Both the position numbers and the translations under genes were made by a program. Of a stretch of 42,558 nucleotides of DNA, positions 9,155 through 21,043 are shown piece after piece. Origin of the DNA: Pseudomonadota bacterium (GTDB lineage Bacteria > Pseudomonadota > Alphaproteobacteria > Rhizobiales > JAKPQE01); NCBI GenBank assembly GCA_029572955.1, contig JAKPQE010000005.1:1-42558 (forward strand), written 5' to 3'. How positions within the stretch are numbered: the first letter of the stretch is position 1; each line of letters starts with the position of its first letter. Under the pieces are notes generated by a model, which searched no databases, had not been told where the DNA came from, and saw nothing but the letters and a program-made list of their open reading frames with translations.

Positions 9155-11113
9155 ATGAACCTTCGCATCCGCAGCATCATCACGATCGCCGTCGCCGGCG
9201 TGTCCTTCGGCATGCTCGCCCTCTCGGGCACGCTGAGCTTCATCCACACCGGTGAACTCGTCGAGAGCGCGATCACCCAGCGCCTGGAGAGCCTGTCGAC
9301 CGGCATCAAGGCCGAGATCGAGGCCGAGAGCCATCGGGCGCTTTCGCTTGCCGCCGCCATCGCCGGCCAGCCCGACATCCAGGCTGCCTTCGCCGCCCGC
9401 GACCGCGACCGTCTCGCCGCCATGATCGTTCCGGGCTTCGCGGACATGAAGCGCGACCACGGCGTCTCGCAGTACCAGTTCCACGAAGCGCCGGCGATCT
9501 CGTTCCTGCGCGTCCACAAGCCGGAGAAATTCGGTGACGATCTTTCCGGATTCCGCCACACCGTGGTCGAGGTGAACACGACGAAGAAGCCGGTGTTCGG
9601 CCTCGAGAAAGGCGTCGCCGGCCTCGGCCTGCGCGGTGTCGTTCCGGTGTTCCATGCCGGCGAGCATGTCGGCTCGGTCGAGTACGGCCTCTCCTTCGGT
9701 CCGTCCTTCTTCGACAAGTTCACCGAACGCTTCCACACCCCGGCCGCTCTCTTCGTCGACGGCGCCGACGGCTGGAAACAGTTCGCCACCACCTTTACGG
9801 CCGATCCCGGCCTTTCCGCCGAGGCGATCGCCGCCGGCGGCAAGGCGCGGATCTACGACTTCTCGCGCGAGGTCGGCGGTGTCCAGATGGCACTGTCGAT
9901 CGAGCCCGTCACCGACTATTCCGGCAAGCCGATCGGCGCCCTCGTCATCGGCATCGACCGCTCGGCCTTCGATGCCGCGACGACGTCCGGCCTCGTCAAG
10001 ACCGGCCTTCTCGCCATTCTCGCCCTCGTCATCGCCCTCGTCGTCGCGCTGCTGCTCGACCGCCGCCTCGGCGCCCGCATCCGCGATCTCACCGCGCGGA
10101 TGACCCGCATCGCCAGGGACGACATCGCCGTCGAGCTTCCCGGTGGCGACAAGGACGACGAGATCGGCGCGATGGTGCGCGCCGTCAGCGTGTTCCGCGA
10201 CAACATCGCCGACCGCAAGCGCCTCGAGGGCGAAGCCGCCGCGCAGCAGGACCAGCAGTTCCGCCGCCAGCGCACCATCGACGCGCTGATCGAGGAATTC
10301 CGCAGCTCCGCCAGCGCCTCCCTCGACGAGGTGCGGCGCAATGCCGACGACCTCGGCGAGACGGCCCGCGGCCTCATCGAGATCGCCGGCGAGACCGCCA
10401 ACCGGACCGAAAGCTCCGGCCACGCGTCCGAATCGGCCTCGACCAACGTCCAGACGGTCGCCTCCGCCGCCGAGGAACTCGCCGCCTCGATCGACGAGAT
10501 CCGCCGCCAGATCGGCGACAGCTCGGCCGGCATCGAGAAGACGGCACGCGAGGCGAGCGTCGCCAACGAGCGCGTCGCCGGCCTTGCCTCGGCCGCCGAG
10601 AAGATCGGCGACGTCGTCTCGCTGATCCAGGACATCGCCGAACAGACCAACCTCCTCGCCCTCAACGCCACCATCGAGGCGGCCCGTGCCGGCGAGATGG
10701 GCAAGGGCTTCGCGGTCGTCGCTTCCGAGGTCAAGTCGCTCGCCAGCCAGACCGCCAAGGCGACCGAGGAAATTGGCACCCAGATCGCGACCATCCAGGA
10801 ATCGACCCGCAACGCCGTCGGCGCCATCGAGGCGATCGCCGAGCGCATGTCCGAGGTCGAGCGCAACACCCATCAGGTCGCCGCCGCCGTCGAGCAGCAG
10901 AATGCCGCGACGATGGAAATCTCCTCGAGCATCCAGCAGGCCGCGATGGGCACCTCCGAGGTGGTCGACAACATCGCCGCCGTCAGCGTCGCGGTGACCG
11001 ACACCAACCGCGCCGCCGACCGCGTGCTCGCCGCCTCGAGCGACGTCACCGGCCGCGTCGTGGCGCTCGACGGGATCGTCGACGATTTCCTGAAGAAGGT
11101 CGCCGCCGCCTGA
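9155..11113 (+). CDS. Methyl-accepting chemotaxis protein with periplasmic Cache-type sensor
   Basis: This 652-residue transmembrane chemoreceptor signals to CheA and CheW. It has a first membrane helix (about 7-30), a large periplasmic domain (about 31-280) and a second membrane helix (about 282-303). A HAMP linker (about 304-360) and the coiled-coil signalling domain follow, with the conserved hairpin tip ([19 protein letters not shown]) near residues 495-515. The periplasmic sequence, with [19 protein letters not shown] and [15 protein letters not shown], resembles the double-Cache class dCache_3; the ligand cannot be told from sequence. There is no CheR/CheB-binding pentapeptide at the C-terminus. 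No che or flagellar gene is in the window, so it is an orphan receptor here. The ATG at 9155 has only a weak ribosome site. Confidence 0.93.
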   Translation: MNLRIRSIITIAVAGVSFGMLALSGTLSFIHTGELVESAITQRLESLSTGIKAEIEAESHRALSLAAAIAGQPDIQAAFAARDRDRLAAMIVPGFADMKRDHGVSQYQFHEAPAISFLRVHKPEKFGDDLSGFRHTVVEVNTTKKPVFGLEKGVAGLGLRGVVPVFHAGEHVGSVEYGLSFGPSFFDKFTERFHTPAALFVDGADGWKQFATTFTADPGLSAEAIAAGGKARIYDFSREVGGVQMALSIEPVTDYSGKPIGALVIGIDRSAFDAATTSGLVKTGLLAILALVIALVVALLLDRRLGARIRDLTARMTRIARDDIAVELPGGDKDDEIGAMVRAVSVFRDNIADRKRLEGEAAAQQDQQFRRQRTIDALIEEFRSSASASLDEVRRNADDLGETARGLIEIAGETANRTESSGHASESASTNVQTVASAAEELAASIDEIRRQIGDSSAGIEKTAREASVANERVAGLASAAEKIGDVVSLIQDIAEQTNLLALNATIEAARAGEMGKGFAVVASEVKSLASQTAKATEEIGTQIATIQESTRNAVGAIEAIAERMSEVERNTHQVAAAVEQQNAATMEISSSIQQAAMGTSEVVDNIAAVSVAVTDTNRAADRVLAASSDVTGRVVALDGIVDDFLKKVAAA

Positions 11114-11143
11114 GCGCGGCGTCGAAGCCGGACGGGACGGCGA

Positions 11144-11602
11144 TCAGTTGCGCTCGTCCGGCAGGATCGGCAGCGGGTGGAACTCGATGCCTTCCTCGAT
11201 GAGGCCGCGCGCCTCTTCGGCCGTCGCCTCGCCATAGATGCCGCGCGCCGGCGCCTCGTCGTAGTGGATACGCCGTGCCTCTTCGGCGAAATGGTCGCCG
11301 ACATAGTCGGCGCTGGCGACGAGCTGGCGCTTCAGTTCGCGGATCGCCGAAAGCACCTCGGCCGGCGGCCCCTCGGCCGTCTCGGCAAGCGCCGGCACCG
11401 GCGTCTCGTCGCCCGCCCCGGTCTCCTCGCCGTGCCGCGGTCCACCGACCGCCGGCGTCATCAGCGCCTTCGTCAGGGCCGTCGAGCCGCAATGCGGGCA
11501 GGACACCTCGCCCGCCGCGACCTGCGCCTCGAATGCGTCGGCGCGCCCGAACCAGCCGTCGAACTCATGTCCGTTTTCGCAAATGAGCGAATAGCGGATC
11601 AC
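11144..11602 (-). CDS. DUF1178 zinc-ribbon family protein
   Basis: This 152-residue protein belongs to the DUF1178 family, which is common in alphaproteobacteria and has no known function. The start [14 protein letters not shown] (Cys8, His12) and the CPHCG motif (Cys35, Cys38) make a putative zinc ribbon like that of FmdB-type proteins. The middle (about 55-80) is low-complexity and acidic. The C-terminus (about 85-152) is the conserved family block ending in GIEFHPLPILPDERN. It starts with GTG at 11602, overlapping the stop of the nitrilase gene in GTGA (11599-11602), so the two are probably translated together. Glutaredoxin 3, nitrilase and DUF1178 genes in this order recur in Rhizobiales, which hints at a shared redox or thiol role (inference). 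Confidence 0.88.
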   Translation of the reverse strand: MIRYSLICENGHEFDGWFGRADAFEAQVAAGEVSCPHCGSTALTKALMTPAVGGPRHGEETGAGDETPVPALAETAEGPPAEVLSAIRELKRQLVASADYVGDHFAEEARRIHYDEAPARGIYGEATAEEARGLIEEGIEFHPLPILPDERN

Positions 11603-12447
11603 GCGCCGTCCTCCGCGACGGAAAGGGTGATCTCGCGATCGTGGGTGAGCGCCGGTACCCGGCCGCGCGCCTCGGCGACGAGCCCGGTGTCGATGTCGGC
11701 GACGATCACGCAGGGATCCGTGCCGGCCTCGGCGATGATCCGGCCCCAGGGATCGACGATCATCGAATGGCCGAAGGTGTCGCGGCCGTTCTCGTGATGC
11801 CCGCCCTGCGCCGCGGCGAAGACGAAGCAGCCGGTCTCGATCGCCCGCGCCCGCTGCAGCACGTGCCAGTGCGCCTCGCCGGTCTGCCTGGTGAAGGCCG
11901 CCGGCGTCGTCAGGAAATGCGCGCCGGCCTGGGCCAGCCGGCGATAGAGATAGGCGAACCGCAAATCGTAGCAGATCGAGAAGCCGAGCCGGCCCCACGG
12001 CAGGTCGGCGACCACCGCCTTGTCGCCCGCCCGGTAGGTGCGCGACTCGCGATAGTTCTCGCCGCCCGGCAGGTCGACGTCGAACATGTGGATCTTGTCG
12101 TAGCGTGCGGCGATCTGCCCGTCCGGCGCGATGAGGAACGACCGGTTCGCCGCCTTGTCGGGACCGACCTTCACCGCCACCGAGCCGATATGGATGTGGA
12201 TGCCGAGTTCGCCGGCGAGCGGCCGCATGCGGGCGAGCGTCGGATCCTCGGCTTCCTCGGTGATGCCGGCAAAGAGCGCCTCGCGCTCGAGCTCCATCAG
12301 TGCCGTCTGCTCGGGCGTCAGCACGTAGTCGGCGCCCTCGGCGGCCGCTTCGCGCACCAGCGCCACCGCCGCCTCGATATTGTCCGGCACCGAGCGCCCG
12401 GTGCGCAGCTGCACGCATGCCGCCCGAAACTTGGCCGTATCGCTCAT
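11599..12447 (-). CDS. Carbon-nitrogen hydrolase (nitrilase superfamily amidase, NIT1/NIT2-like)
   Basis: The nitrilase-superfamily fold hydrolyses C-N bonds with a Glu-Lys-Cys triad. All three are visible: Glu46 in LTPEQTALM, Lys118 in YDKIHMFD and Cys159 in FSICYDLRF. The 282-residue length and the [20 protein letters not shown] block match the NIT1/NIT2 branch. Characterised members act as deaminated-glutathione amidase or omega-amidase. A glutathione-linked substrate would fit the glutaredoxin gene just upstream (111 bases), but substrate assignment is inference. The ATG at 12447 has GGAGAGG about 8 bases upstream. The stop codon overlaps the DUF1178 start. Confidence 0.92.
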   Translation of the reverse strand: MSDTAKFRAACVQLRTGRSVPDNIEAAVALVREAAAEGADYVLTPEQTALMELEREALFAGITEEAEDPTLARMRPLAGELGIHIHIGSVAVKVGPDKAANRSFLIAPDGQIAARYDKIHMFDVDLPGGENYRESRTYRAGDKAVVADLPWGRLGFSICYDLRFAYLYRRLAQAGAHFLTTPAAFTRQTGEAHWHVLQRARAIETGCFVFAAAQGGHHENGRDTFGHSMIVDPWGRIIAEAGTDPCVIVADIDTGLVAEARGRVPALTHDREITLSVAEDGA

Positions 12448-12558
12448 CGGCGCCTCTCCGCTCTGCCGTACCGGGTCGCGGGCGCCGGCAAAAGCCAGGC
12501 CCGCCTGTCTCTCGAATACTCCCCGGCCGCCGGCCCGGCAAGCGCCGCCGGCGACAGG

Positions 12559-12816
12559 TCAGGAGGCGAGCAGGGCGTCGAGCTCGCCGTCCATGTCGAG
12601 TTCGAAAAGATCGTCGCAGCCGCCGACATGGCGCTCGCCGATGAAGATCTGCGGCACCGTGTGCCGGCCGTTCGCCCGTTCGCGCATCGCCTGACGCAGC
12701 GCCGGATCGCCGCCGACGTCGATCTCCTCGTAGGAAACGCCCTTCTTGTCGAGCAGGCGCTTGGCCCGGAAGCAGTACGGGCAGATGCTCGTGGTGTAGA
12801 TGGTGACCGAAGCCAT
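12559..12816 (-). CDS. grxC: Glutaredoxin 3
   Basis: A small (85-residue) cytoplasmic dithiol glutaredoxin that reduces disulfides and glutathionylated proteins using glutathione. The active site CPYC is at 12-15. The glutathione-binding TVPQIFIG (cis-proline) and GGCDDL motifs follow at the expected distances. The ATG at 12816 has GGAAGGA about 8 bases upstream. An in-frame ATG slightly further upstream is not supported by a ribosome site. comF ends 83 bases upstream on the same strand, and the nitrilase gene begins 111 bases downstream. Confidence 0.95.
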   Translation of the reverse strand: MASVTIYTTSICPYCFRAKRLLDKKGVSYEEIDVGGDPALRQAMRERANGRHTVPQIFIGERHVGGCDDLFELDMDGELDALLAS

Positions 12817-12899
12817 GATCGACGTCCTTCCCCCCGATTTCATCGCGGCCAGCGCCTTGCGCGGGTCCGCCGGATTCCCCTCGAAATCCTTGGAACGCC

Positions 12900-13694
12900 T
12901 TATAATGCAGCGGCCTCGGCGCCGACAACCCTGGCAAAGACGAGGACATCGATGCGCGCCGCGCCGGCCCGCCTGAGGGCCCGTGTCGCTGCCGCGACCG
13001 TCGCCCCCGAGGTCAGCACGTCGTCGACGAGAACGATGTTGCGCCCCTGGATCATGATCCGCCGCTCGGCCGGCACGACGAAGGCACCGCGCACATTCGC
13101 CGCCCGGTCGCGCGCCGACAGCCCGACCTGCTGGCGTGTCCGCTTGATGCGCACCAGCGCATCGACCGACATCGCGACCCCGCTCGCCCGCCCGATCGCG
13201 CTGGCGACGAGGGCCGACTGGTTGTAGCGCCGCTCGAACAGGCGCCGGCGATGCAGCGGCACCGGCACGAGGAGATCGGCATCGGCGAGGAGCTCGGCCC
13301 CGGCCCGCGCCATCCAGCGCCCCATGGCGACGGCGAGCTCGCCCCGGTCGCGATATTTGAGATCGTGGACGAGCTGGCGCGCCACGTCGTCGAAGACCGC
13401 GACCGCCCGCGCCCGGTCGAAGGCCGGCGGCTCGGTGATCGCCGCGGTGGAGATGGCGCCGGGCCCCGGATCGTAGGGAAAGGGCGTGCCGAGCCGCTCG
13501 CAATAAGGCCGCTCGATCAGCCGCAGCCGCGACCAGCACTTCGGGCAGAGCGCATGCGCCTCGCCGACCGGCGCATTGCAGCAAAGGCAGCGCGGCGGCA
13601 CCACGAGGTCGAGCAGGCGGCGCCCCGCCGCCGCGATGCGCGCGCCGGCTTTCCGCGCAGGCCCTCTCTCGACCTCGATCGCCATCTCGTCCAT
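12900..13694 (-). CDS. ComF family protein (phosphoribosyltransferase-like)
   Basis: ComF proteins join an N-terminal zinc ribbon to a type I phosphoribosyltransferase fold; in competent bacteria they help take up single-stranded DNA, but in most species the role is unclear. The 264-residue product has paired CxxC motifs (Cys36/Cys39 and Cys50/Cys53), the VPVPLHRRRLFERRYNQS block, and the PRPP-binding loop IVLVDDVLTSGAT (about 216-229). Start is uncertain between ATG at 13694 and ATG at 13685; neither has a strong ribosome site. It diverges from the methyltransferase gene at 13803 with about 108 bases between, and grxC follows on the same strand. Confidence 0.9.
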   Translation of the reverse strand: MDEMAIEVERGPARKAGARIAAAGRRLLDLVVPPRCLCCNAPVGEAHALCPKCWSRLRLIERPYCERLGTPFPYDPGPGAISTAAITEPPAFDRARAVAVFDDVARQLVHDLKYRDRGELAVAMGRWMARAGAELLADADLLVPVPLHRRRLFERRYNQSALVASAIGRASGVAMSVDALVRIKRTRQQVGLSARDRAANVRGAFVVPAERRIMIQGRNIVLVDDVLTSGATVAAATRALRRAGAARIDVLVFARVVGAEAAAL

Positions 13695-13802
13695 GGCTTG
13701 CGAGCATGGCACGACGGCCGGCCGCCGCACAGCCGTCCTTTTTGACCGCGGCCCGCCGGCAGTCCATATAGCGACCTTCAGCCTGCCTGCCGGAGCCCGC
13801 CG

Positions 13803-14684
13803 ATGACCCCTCGCGTATTCGATCGCGCCTTGCTTGCCCGGCGCCGCGCCCGCGCCGCCGCCGATCCCGTGCCCGGGATCGACTTCCTGCTCGAGCGCGT
13901 CGTCGAGGACATGGCCGACCGCCTCGCCGCGGTCGAGCGCCGTTTCCCGCTCGCCCTCGACCTCATGGGCCACACCGGGCTCGTCGCCGACATGCTCGCC
14001 GCGAGCGGCAAGGTCGATCGGGTCGTCCGCCTCGAGCGCGAGCCGCGTCTGCTGCGGCCCGGCGACGTCGCCGTCATCGCCGAGGAGGAGGCCCTGCCCT
14101 TCGCCGAGGAAAGCCTCGACCTCGTCGCCTCGGCGCTCTCGCTGCAATTCGTCAACGACCTGCCCGGCGCCCTCGTCCAGATCCGCCGCGCCCTGAAGCC
14201 GGACGGGCTCTTCCTCGCCGTGATGGCCGGCGGCAACACCCTCGCCGAACTGCGCGAGGCGACGATGGCCGCCGAGATCGAGCTGACCGGCGGCGCCAGC
14301 CCGCGCGTCGCCCCCTTCGCCGACGTCCGCGCCGTCGGCTCGCTGTTGCAGCGGGCCGGCTTCGCCCTGCCCGTCGTCGACCGCGACGTCGTCACCGTGC
14401 GCTACGAATCGCCGCTCGCGCTGCTCTACGAGCTGCGCGCCATGGGCGCCGGCAACGTGCTCGTCGAGCGCGATCGCGAGCCGATGCCGCGCCAGCTGCT
14501 GATGCGGATCTGCGAGGTCTATGTCGAGCGTTTCGCGGAAGACGACGGCCGCATTCCGGCGACCTTCGAATTCGTCTCGATGTCGGGCTGGGCACCGCAC
14601 GAAAGCCAGCCGAAGCCGCTGGCGCCGGGTTCGGCCAGGATCAGCCTCGCCGATGCGCTGAAGCGACCGGGCGAGGACGCCTGA
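13803..14684 (+). CDS. SAM-dependent methyltransferase-fold protein, NDUFAF5-like
   Basis: The 293-residue protein matches the class I methyltransferase family that includes mitochondrial complex I assembly factor NDUFAF5, common in alphaproteobacteria. Recognisable parts are the N-terminal MTPRVFDRALLARRRARAA and the block LPFAEESLDLVASALSLQFVNDLPGALVQIRRALKPDG. Next come AVMAGGNTLAELREA and a C-terminal FEFVSMSGW. The SAM loop is degenerate (LDLMGHTG, about 53-58, not the usual DxGxGxG), which is usual for this branch; NDUFAF5 itself is reported to hydroxylate an arginine rather than methylate. The reaction here is therefore unknown. The ATG at 13803 has GGAG 7 bases upstream. It converges on the pilin-like gene, with 13 bases between the stops. 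Confidence 0.88.
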   Translation: MTPRVFDRALLARRRARAAADPVPGIDFLLERVVEDMADRLAAVERRFPLALDLMGHTGLVADMLAASGKVDRVVRLEREPRLLRPGDVAVIAEEEALPFAEESLDLVASALSLQFVNDLPGALVQIRRALKPDGLFLAVMAGGNTLAELREATMAAEIELTGGASPRVAPFADVRAVGSLLQRAGFALPVVDRDVVTVRYESPLALLYELRAMGAGNVLVERDREPMPRQLLMRICEVYVERFAEDDGRIPATFEFVSMSGWAPHESQPKPLAPGSARISLADALKRPGEDA

Positions 14685-14697
14685 GCGGCAGGACGGT

Positions 14698-15138
14698 CTA
14701 TTCGCTCGACGTGCCGTCGCCGGGCGTGATCGTGCCGGCGAGCTTGGGATCGATGACGTCGCGGACATTGCCGTCGCGGTCGAACATCATCAATCGGCCG
14801 AGATGGTCGGTGGCGACGCCGAAGCTGGCGCCGGTGCCGATCACGGCGCCGAGGGCGGATCTGGCGTCCGAGCGCGGCCCGCCGATCGAGCCGGTGACGA
14901 TCTCGTCGTCGGCCCGCGGCGCGCTCGCCACGACGGCCGGTTCGGCGTCGCGGATGGCGGTCTCGGCGAAATGGGTGTTGCGGTCGATACCGTCGCCGAC
15001 GCCGCCGATGAACAGCCCGTAGCCGACAACCATGGCAAGTCCGGCCGCGACCAGCGCGTATTCGAGAACGGCATCGCCCTCGGCCGAGTCGGTGGCCTCG
15101 CCATGCGCGGCAACCATGCGGCGGACAAAGTCAAACAT
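14698..15138 (-). CDS. Small membrane protein with Flp/type IVb-pilin-like segment
   Basis: I do not recognise this 146-residue protein as a named family. Residues 1-25 are mildly charged, then EGDAVLEYALVAAGLAMVVG (20-39) runs into a single hydrophobic helix. That pattern resembles Flp/type IVb pilins, where a Gly-cleavage site is followed by a helix with a conserved Glu-Tyr (here Glu26-Tyr27). Unlike Flp pilins, usually 50-70 residues, it has about 95 polar residues after the helix, ending in a block that reads like a short beta hairpin (HLGRLMMFDRDGNVRDVI). No tad/cpa genes are nearby. The ATG at 15138 has GGGAG 6 bases upstream; the longer in-frame form from 15210 lacks such a site. Function unknown. 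Confidence 0.72.
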   Translation of the reverse strand: MFDFVRRMVAAHGEATDSAEGDAVLEYALVAAGLAMVVGYGLFIGGVGDGIDRNTHFAETAIRDAEPAVVASAPRADDEIVTGSIGGPRSDARSALGAVIGTGASFGVATDHLGRLMMFDRDGNVRDVIDPKLAGTITPGDGTSSE

Positions 15139-15235
15139 GGCGTTCTCCCGTCCCGGCACCGGTCGAATCTGCCGCGAATCACGCGGCGGTTCTCGACCGG
15201 ATGGCCCCATTGGCGGGAGTGTTCGCCCCTATCGG

Positions 15236-15649
15236 TTAAGACCCCGTTAGCAATAGATCGACGAGGTGCGGGATCAGCGGCTCGTCGGCGGGCGGCATCG
15301 GGTAGTCGCGCAGCCGGTTGGCCTTCACCCATTTGATCGCCTGGCCCTCGCGGCCGACGACCGTTCCCTCCCAGCGCCGGCAGATCCACAGCGGCATCAG
15401 CAGCTGGAAATCCTCGTAGGCGTGGCTGGCGAAGGTCAGCGGCGCCAGGCACGGTTCCTTGACCGTGATGCCGAGTTCCTCGTCGAGCTCGCGGATGAGG
15501 CTGATCTCGGGCCGCTCGCCCGGCTCGACCTTGCCGCCGGGAAACTCCCACAGGCCGGCGAGCTGCTTGCCCTCCGGCCGCTGCGAGATGAGCACGCGCC
15601 CGTCCGGATCGACGAGGGCGCAGGCCGCGACGAGCAGGATCCGGGTCAT
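15236..15649 (-). CDS. mutT: 8-oxo-dGTP diphosphatase MutT (Nudix hydrolase)
   Basis: MutT removes oxidised dGTP from the nucleotide pool, preventing A-to-C transversions. The 137-residue length is typical. The Nudix box (GX5EX7REUXEEXGU) is complete at 39-61, with the metal-binding REL-DEELG core at 53-60. The N-terminus [20 protein letters not shown] fits the family. The ATG at 15649 shares one base with the argJ stop codon (TGATG), so translation is probably coupled. An argJ-mutT pair is common in Rhizobiales. Confidence 0.92.
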   Translation of the reverse strand: MTRILLVAACALVDPDGRVLISQRPEGKQLAGLWEFPGGKVEPGERPEISLIRELDEELGITVKEPCLAPLTFASHAYEDFQLLMPLWICRRWEGTVVGREGQAIKWVKANRLRDYPMPPADEPLIPHLVDLLLTGS

Positions 15650-16881
15650 CAGGAGCGGTAGTCGCCGTTGATGGCGACATATTCCTTGGTGAGATCGCAG
15701 GTCCACACCGTGTCGCGCGCCTCGCCGAGACCGATCTCGACCCGGATCTCGATCTCCGGGTTCTGCATGTAGGCCGAGGTCTCGGCCTCGTCATAGGCCG
15801 GGTCGCGCTCGCCGTCGACGGCGACGCGGATGCCGCCGAAATGGATCGCCAGGCGATCGCGGTCGGCCGGCTCGCCGGCCTTGCCGACGGCCATGACGAC
15901 GCGGCCCCAATTGGCGTCCTCGCCGGCGACCGCCGTCTTGACCAGCGGCGAGTTGGCGATCGAACGGGCGATCCGGCGCGCCGACTCCTTGGAGACCGCG
16001 CCCTCGACCGTCACCTTGACGAGCTTGCGGGCGCCCTCGCCGTCGCGCGCCACCTGCACCGCGAGGTCACCGAGCACGGCGGCGAGCGCCGCGCGGAACG
16101 CCGGCACGCGGGCATCATCGAGGCTGTCGATCGGCGCGCCGCCGGCCTTGCCCGTGGCAAAGACGAGCAGCGTGTCGCTGGTCGAGGTATCGCCGTCGAC
16201 GGTCACCGCGTTGAAGCTGTCGACCGTTTCGGTCGCGACGAGCGCCTGCAGCACCGGCGCCGCGATCGCCGCGTCGGTGAAGACGAAGGACAGCATCGTC
16301 GCCATGTCGGGCGCGATCATGCCGGCGCCCTTGGCCATGCCGTTGATGGCGATCCCGGTGCCGCCGAGGTCGGCCGAAGCGGTCGCGACCTTCGGGAAGG
16401 TGTCGGTGGTCATGATCGCCCGCGCCGCGGCAAGCCAGTCGCGACCCTCGGCCCGCGCCGCCGTGGCGCCGAGCACGCCCTCGAACTTCGTCGCATCGAG
16501 CGGCTCGCCGATGACGCCGGTCGAGGCGAGGAACACTTCGCCCGGCGCGCAGCCCGCGGCATGCGCCGCGATCCCGGCCGACAGCGTCACCGCGTCGCGG
16601 CCCTTGCGGCCGGTGAAGGCGTTGGCATTACCCGAATTGACGAGCAGCGCCCGCGCCTTGCCTCCGGCAAGCCGGGCCCGGCACCAGTCGACCGGCGCCG
16701 AGGGACATTTCGAGGTGGTGAAGACGCCGCCGACCGTCGTGCCTTCGTCCATCAGCACGAGCAGCACGTCGGTGCGGCCCTTGTAGCGGATCGCCGCCTC
16801 GGCGGTGGCGAAGCGCACGCCGCCGATCTCCGGCAGGGCCGGATAGGAGGTCGGCGCCAACGGCGAAACAGTCGCACTCAT
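15649..16881 (-). CDS. argJ: Bifunctional ornithine acetyltransferase / N-acetylglutamate synthase ArgJ
   Basis: ArgJ transfers the acetyl group of N-acetylornithine to glutamate, closing the acetyl cycle of arginine synthesis; bifunctional forms also use acetyl-CoA. The 410-residue precursor cleaves itself before a threonine that becomes the nucleophile. The site is visible in [20 protein letters not shown], with Thr195 at the cut. [17 protein letters not shown] (48-64) and the C-terminal [13 protein letters not shown] region also match. The ATG at 16881 has a strong GGAGGAGG site. It follows the parvulin gene by 48 bases and overlaps mutT by one base, forming a three-gene unit. Whether it is mono- or bifunctional cannot be told from sequence. 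Confidence 0.95.
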   Translation of the reverse strand: MSATVSPLAPTSYPALPEIGGVRFATAEAAIRYKGRTDVLLVLMDEGTTVGGVFTTSKCPSAPVDWCRARLAGGKARALLVNSGNANAFTGRKGRDAVTLSAGIAAHAAGCAPGEVFLASTGVIGEPLDATKFEGVLGATAARAEGRDWLAAARAIMTTDTFPKVATASADLGGTGIAINGMAKGAGMIAPDMATMLSFVFTDAAIAAPVLQALVATETVDSFNAVTVDGDTSTSDTLLVFATGKAGGAPIDSLDDARVPAFRAALAAVLGDLAVQVARDGEGARKLVKVTVEGAVSKESARRIARSIANSPLVKTAVAGEDANWGRVVMAVGKAGEPADRDRLAIHFGGIRVAVDGERDPAYDEAETSAYMQNPEIEIRVEIGLGEARDTVWTCDLTKEYVAINGDYRS

Positions 16882-16929
16882 GCTCGTCCTCCTCCGCGTG
16901 CCCGCGGCGATGTCGTTACCAGGAGCCGG

Positions 16930-17841
16930 TCACTTCGCCGGCTCGTCCTTCTTCGGCTCCGCGGCCGGCGCGTCGCCGGCCGGCGCATCGAGGATCTCGA
17001 TCTTCGCCGCGCCCTTCAGGCGTTCCAGCTCGGCGCCGAACTTCTCCTGCATGACGATGCGCTTGATCTGGTCCTTGACCTCGTCGAACTTCGGCAGCTC
17101 CTGCTTGCGCCGATCCTCGACCTTGATCACGTGCCAGCCGAACTCGCTCTCGACCGGCTCGGAGGTCTCGCCGGCCTTCAGCGCGAAGGCCGCCTTGGAG
17201 AATTCCGGCACCATGCCGGCGGCGACGAAATAGCCGAGGTCGCCGCCGTCCGGCGCGGTGCCGGGATCGAGCGACTTCTCTTTCGCGAGCTCGACGAAGT
17301 CCTTGCCGTCCTTCAGCTCCTTGACGACCGTCTTGGCCTCGTCCTCGGTCTTGACGAGGATATGACGGGCGCGGACCTCGTCTTCCGGCTCGATCTTGCC
17401 GACCTCCTCGTCGTAGATCTTCTTCAGCTCCTCGTCGGTGACGGCCGACTCGATCTTGTCCTTGAAATAGGCGTTGCGCAGCGCCCGCGCCTTGAGGAAG
17501 GCGTAGCGGCGCTCGAAGAACGGCGTCTTGTCGAGCCCGGCCTTCTCGGCCTCGGCGGCGAAGAGATGCAGGTCGACGAGCACGTCGATGAGGATCTTCT
17601 GCTGCTGCCCCTCGGGCACCCGCGACAGCTCGGCGGCGAAGTCGCCGGCGGCGAAATCGAGATCCTGCTCGGTGATGTCGATGCCGTTGACCCGGGCCAC
17701 CACCTTGCCGGCGTCGTCGGCCGCCACGGCCGGACCGGCGACGGTCATCGGGCTCGCCAGGAGGACGGCGACACCCGCCGCGGCGAGGGCGCGGCGAAGG
17801 GGCTTCGGTCGACGGTTGTCGGTCTTGGACGAAATCGGCAT
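16930..17841 (-). CDS. Periplasmic parvulin-type peptidyl-prolyl cis-trans isomerase
   Basis: A 303-residue exported foldase of the PrsA/SurA/PpiC type, expected to help fold secreted or outer-membrane proteins. A signal peptide is clear: basic RRPKPLRRA, a hydrophobic run, and AxA before residue 41. An N-terminal helical chaperone region (about 45-150) precedes one parvulin domain (about 155-245) with VRARHILVKTEDEA, FVELAKEKSLDP, GGDLGYF and FGWHVIKVEDRR. The tail is Pro/Ala/Lys-rich. The start at 17841 places the signal peptide correctly; a longer in-frame form from 17940 would bury it. Sitting divergently beside secA fits a shared role in secretion (inference). Confidence 0.93.
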   Translation of the reverse strand: MPISSKTDNRRPKPLRRALAAAGVAVLLASPMTVAGPAVAADDAGKVVARVNGIDITEQDLDFAAGDFAAELSRVPEGQQQKILIDVLVDLHLFAAEAEKAGLDKTPFFERRYAFLKARALRNAYFKDKIESAVTDEELKKIYDEEVGKIEPEDEVRARHILVKTEDEAKTVVKELKDGKDFVELAKEKSLDPGTAPDGGDLGYFVAAGMVPEFSKAAFALKAGETSEPVESEFGWHVIKVEDRRKQELPKFDEVKDQIKRIVMQEKFGAELERLKGAAKIEILDAPAGDAPAAEPKKDEPAK

Positions 17842-18234
17842 GGCGGTGAGAACCTTTGCTGTCTCGAACACGGGTCTCGGGCGGTCGCCGACCCGGGATT
17901 CGGCGACGCTTTTGCCTGAAAGCCGTGCCGTTGACAACACTTCGGGCGGTTCTTATGTGTCGTGGGCCCGCGCGCTCCCGCAATGGTTCGCGCGGCTTCG
18001 ATCGTTGGTGCGCGCTCCTTGTCGAGAATGCCGTCGCCGCCCGGTGACGGCGACTGCCCGCCGAATGACGGGTCCTCAGCCGTTGACAGCGGCCCCCGAA
18101 AGGGGACCGAACGGCCGTTGCGCTGCCGAACGACAAACGGGATCGCCGCTCGCAGGAGCCGCGTTTCCCCGGCGCCGACCGGTCATCCGGGCCAGGCCGG
18201 CGCGCCGCAGCGAATTGACAGAGGGGATACCCCA
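17842..18234. other. 393-base divergent control region and long secA leader
   Basis: No convincing gene lies here. A sigma-70-like promoter for secA is at 17931-17959, which would leave a leader of roughly 270 bases. The leader contains CCCC-GAAA-GGGG (18094-18105, a GNRA tetraloop hairpin) and a perfect 10-base palindrome AACGGCCGTT (18110-18119). The frame of secA stays open back to 17962, but that extension is Pro/Arg-rich and unlike SecA. Confidence 0.5.
17931..17959 (+). promoter_or_regulatory. Probable sigma-70 promoter of secA
   Basis: A perfect -35 hexamer TTGACA (17931-17936) is followed after 17 bases by TATGTG (17954-17959), which shares the leading TAT of the -10 consensus. It points towards secA and lies about 275 bases upstream of its start codon. 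Confidence 0.5.
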
Positions 18235-21018
<2,784 letters not shown>

Positions 21019-21043
21019 TCGGCCGCCACGGCGTCGGAACGAA

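Noticed and set aside
11144-12949. One long minus-strand frame that would fuse DUF1178 to upstream sequence
   Set aside because: Upstream of the GTG at 11602 the frame is the out-of-frame shadow of the nitrilase and glutaredoxin genes, which are real in another frame.
17962-18234. An N-terminal extension of SecA
   Set aside because: The frame is open but the residues are Pro/Arg-rich and unlike SecA, and the ribosome site sits at 18235.
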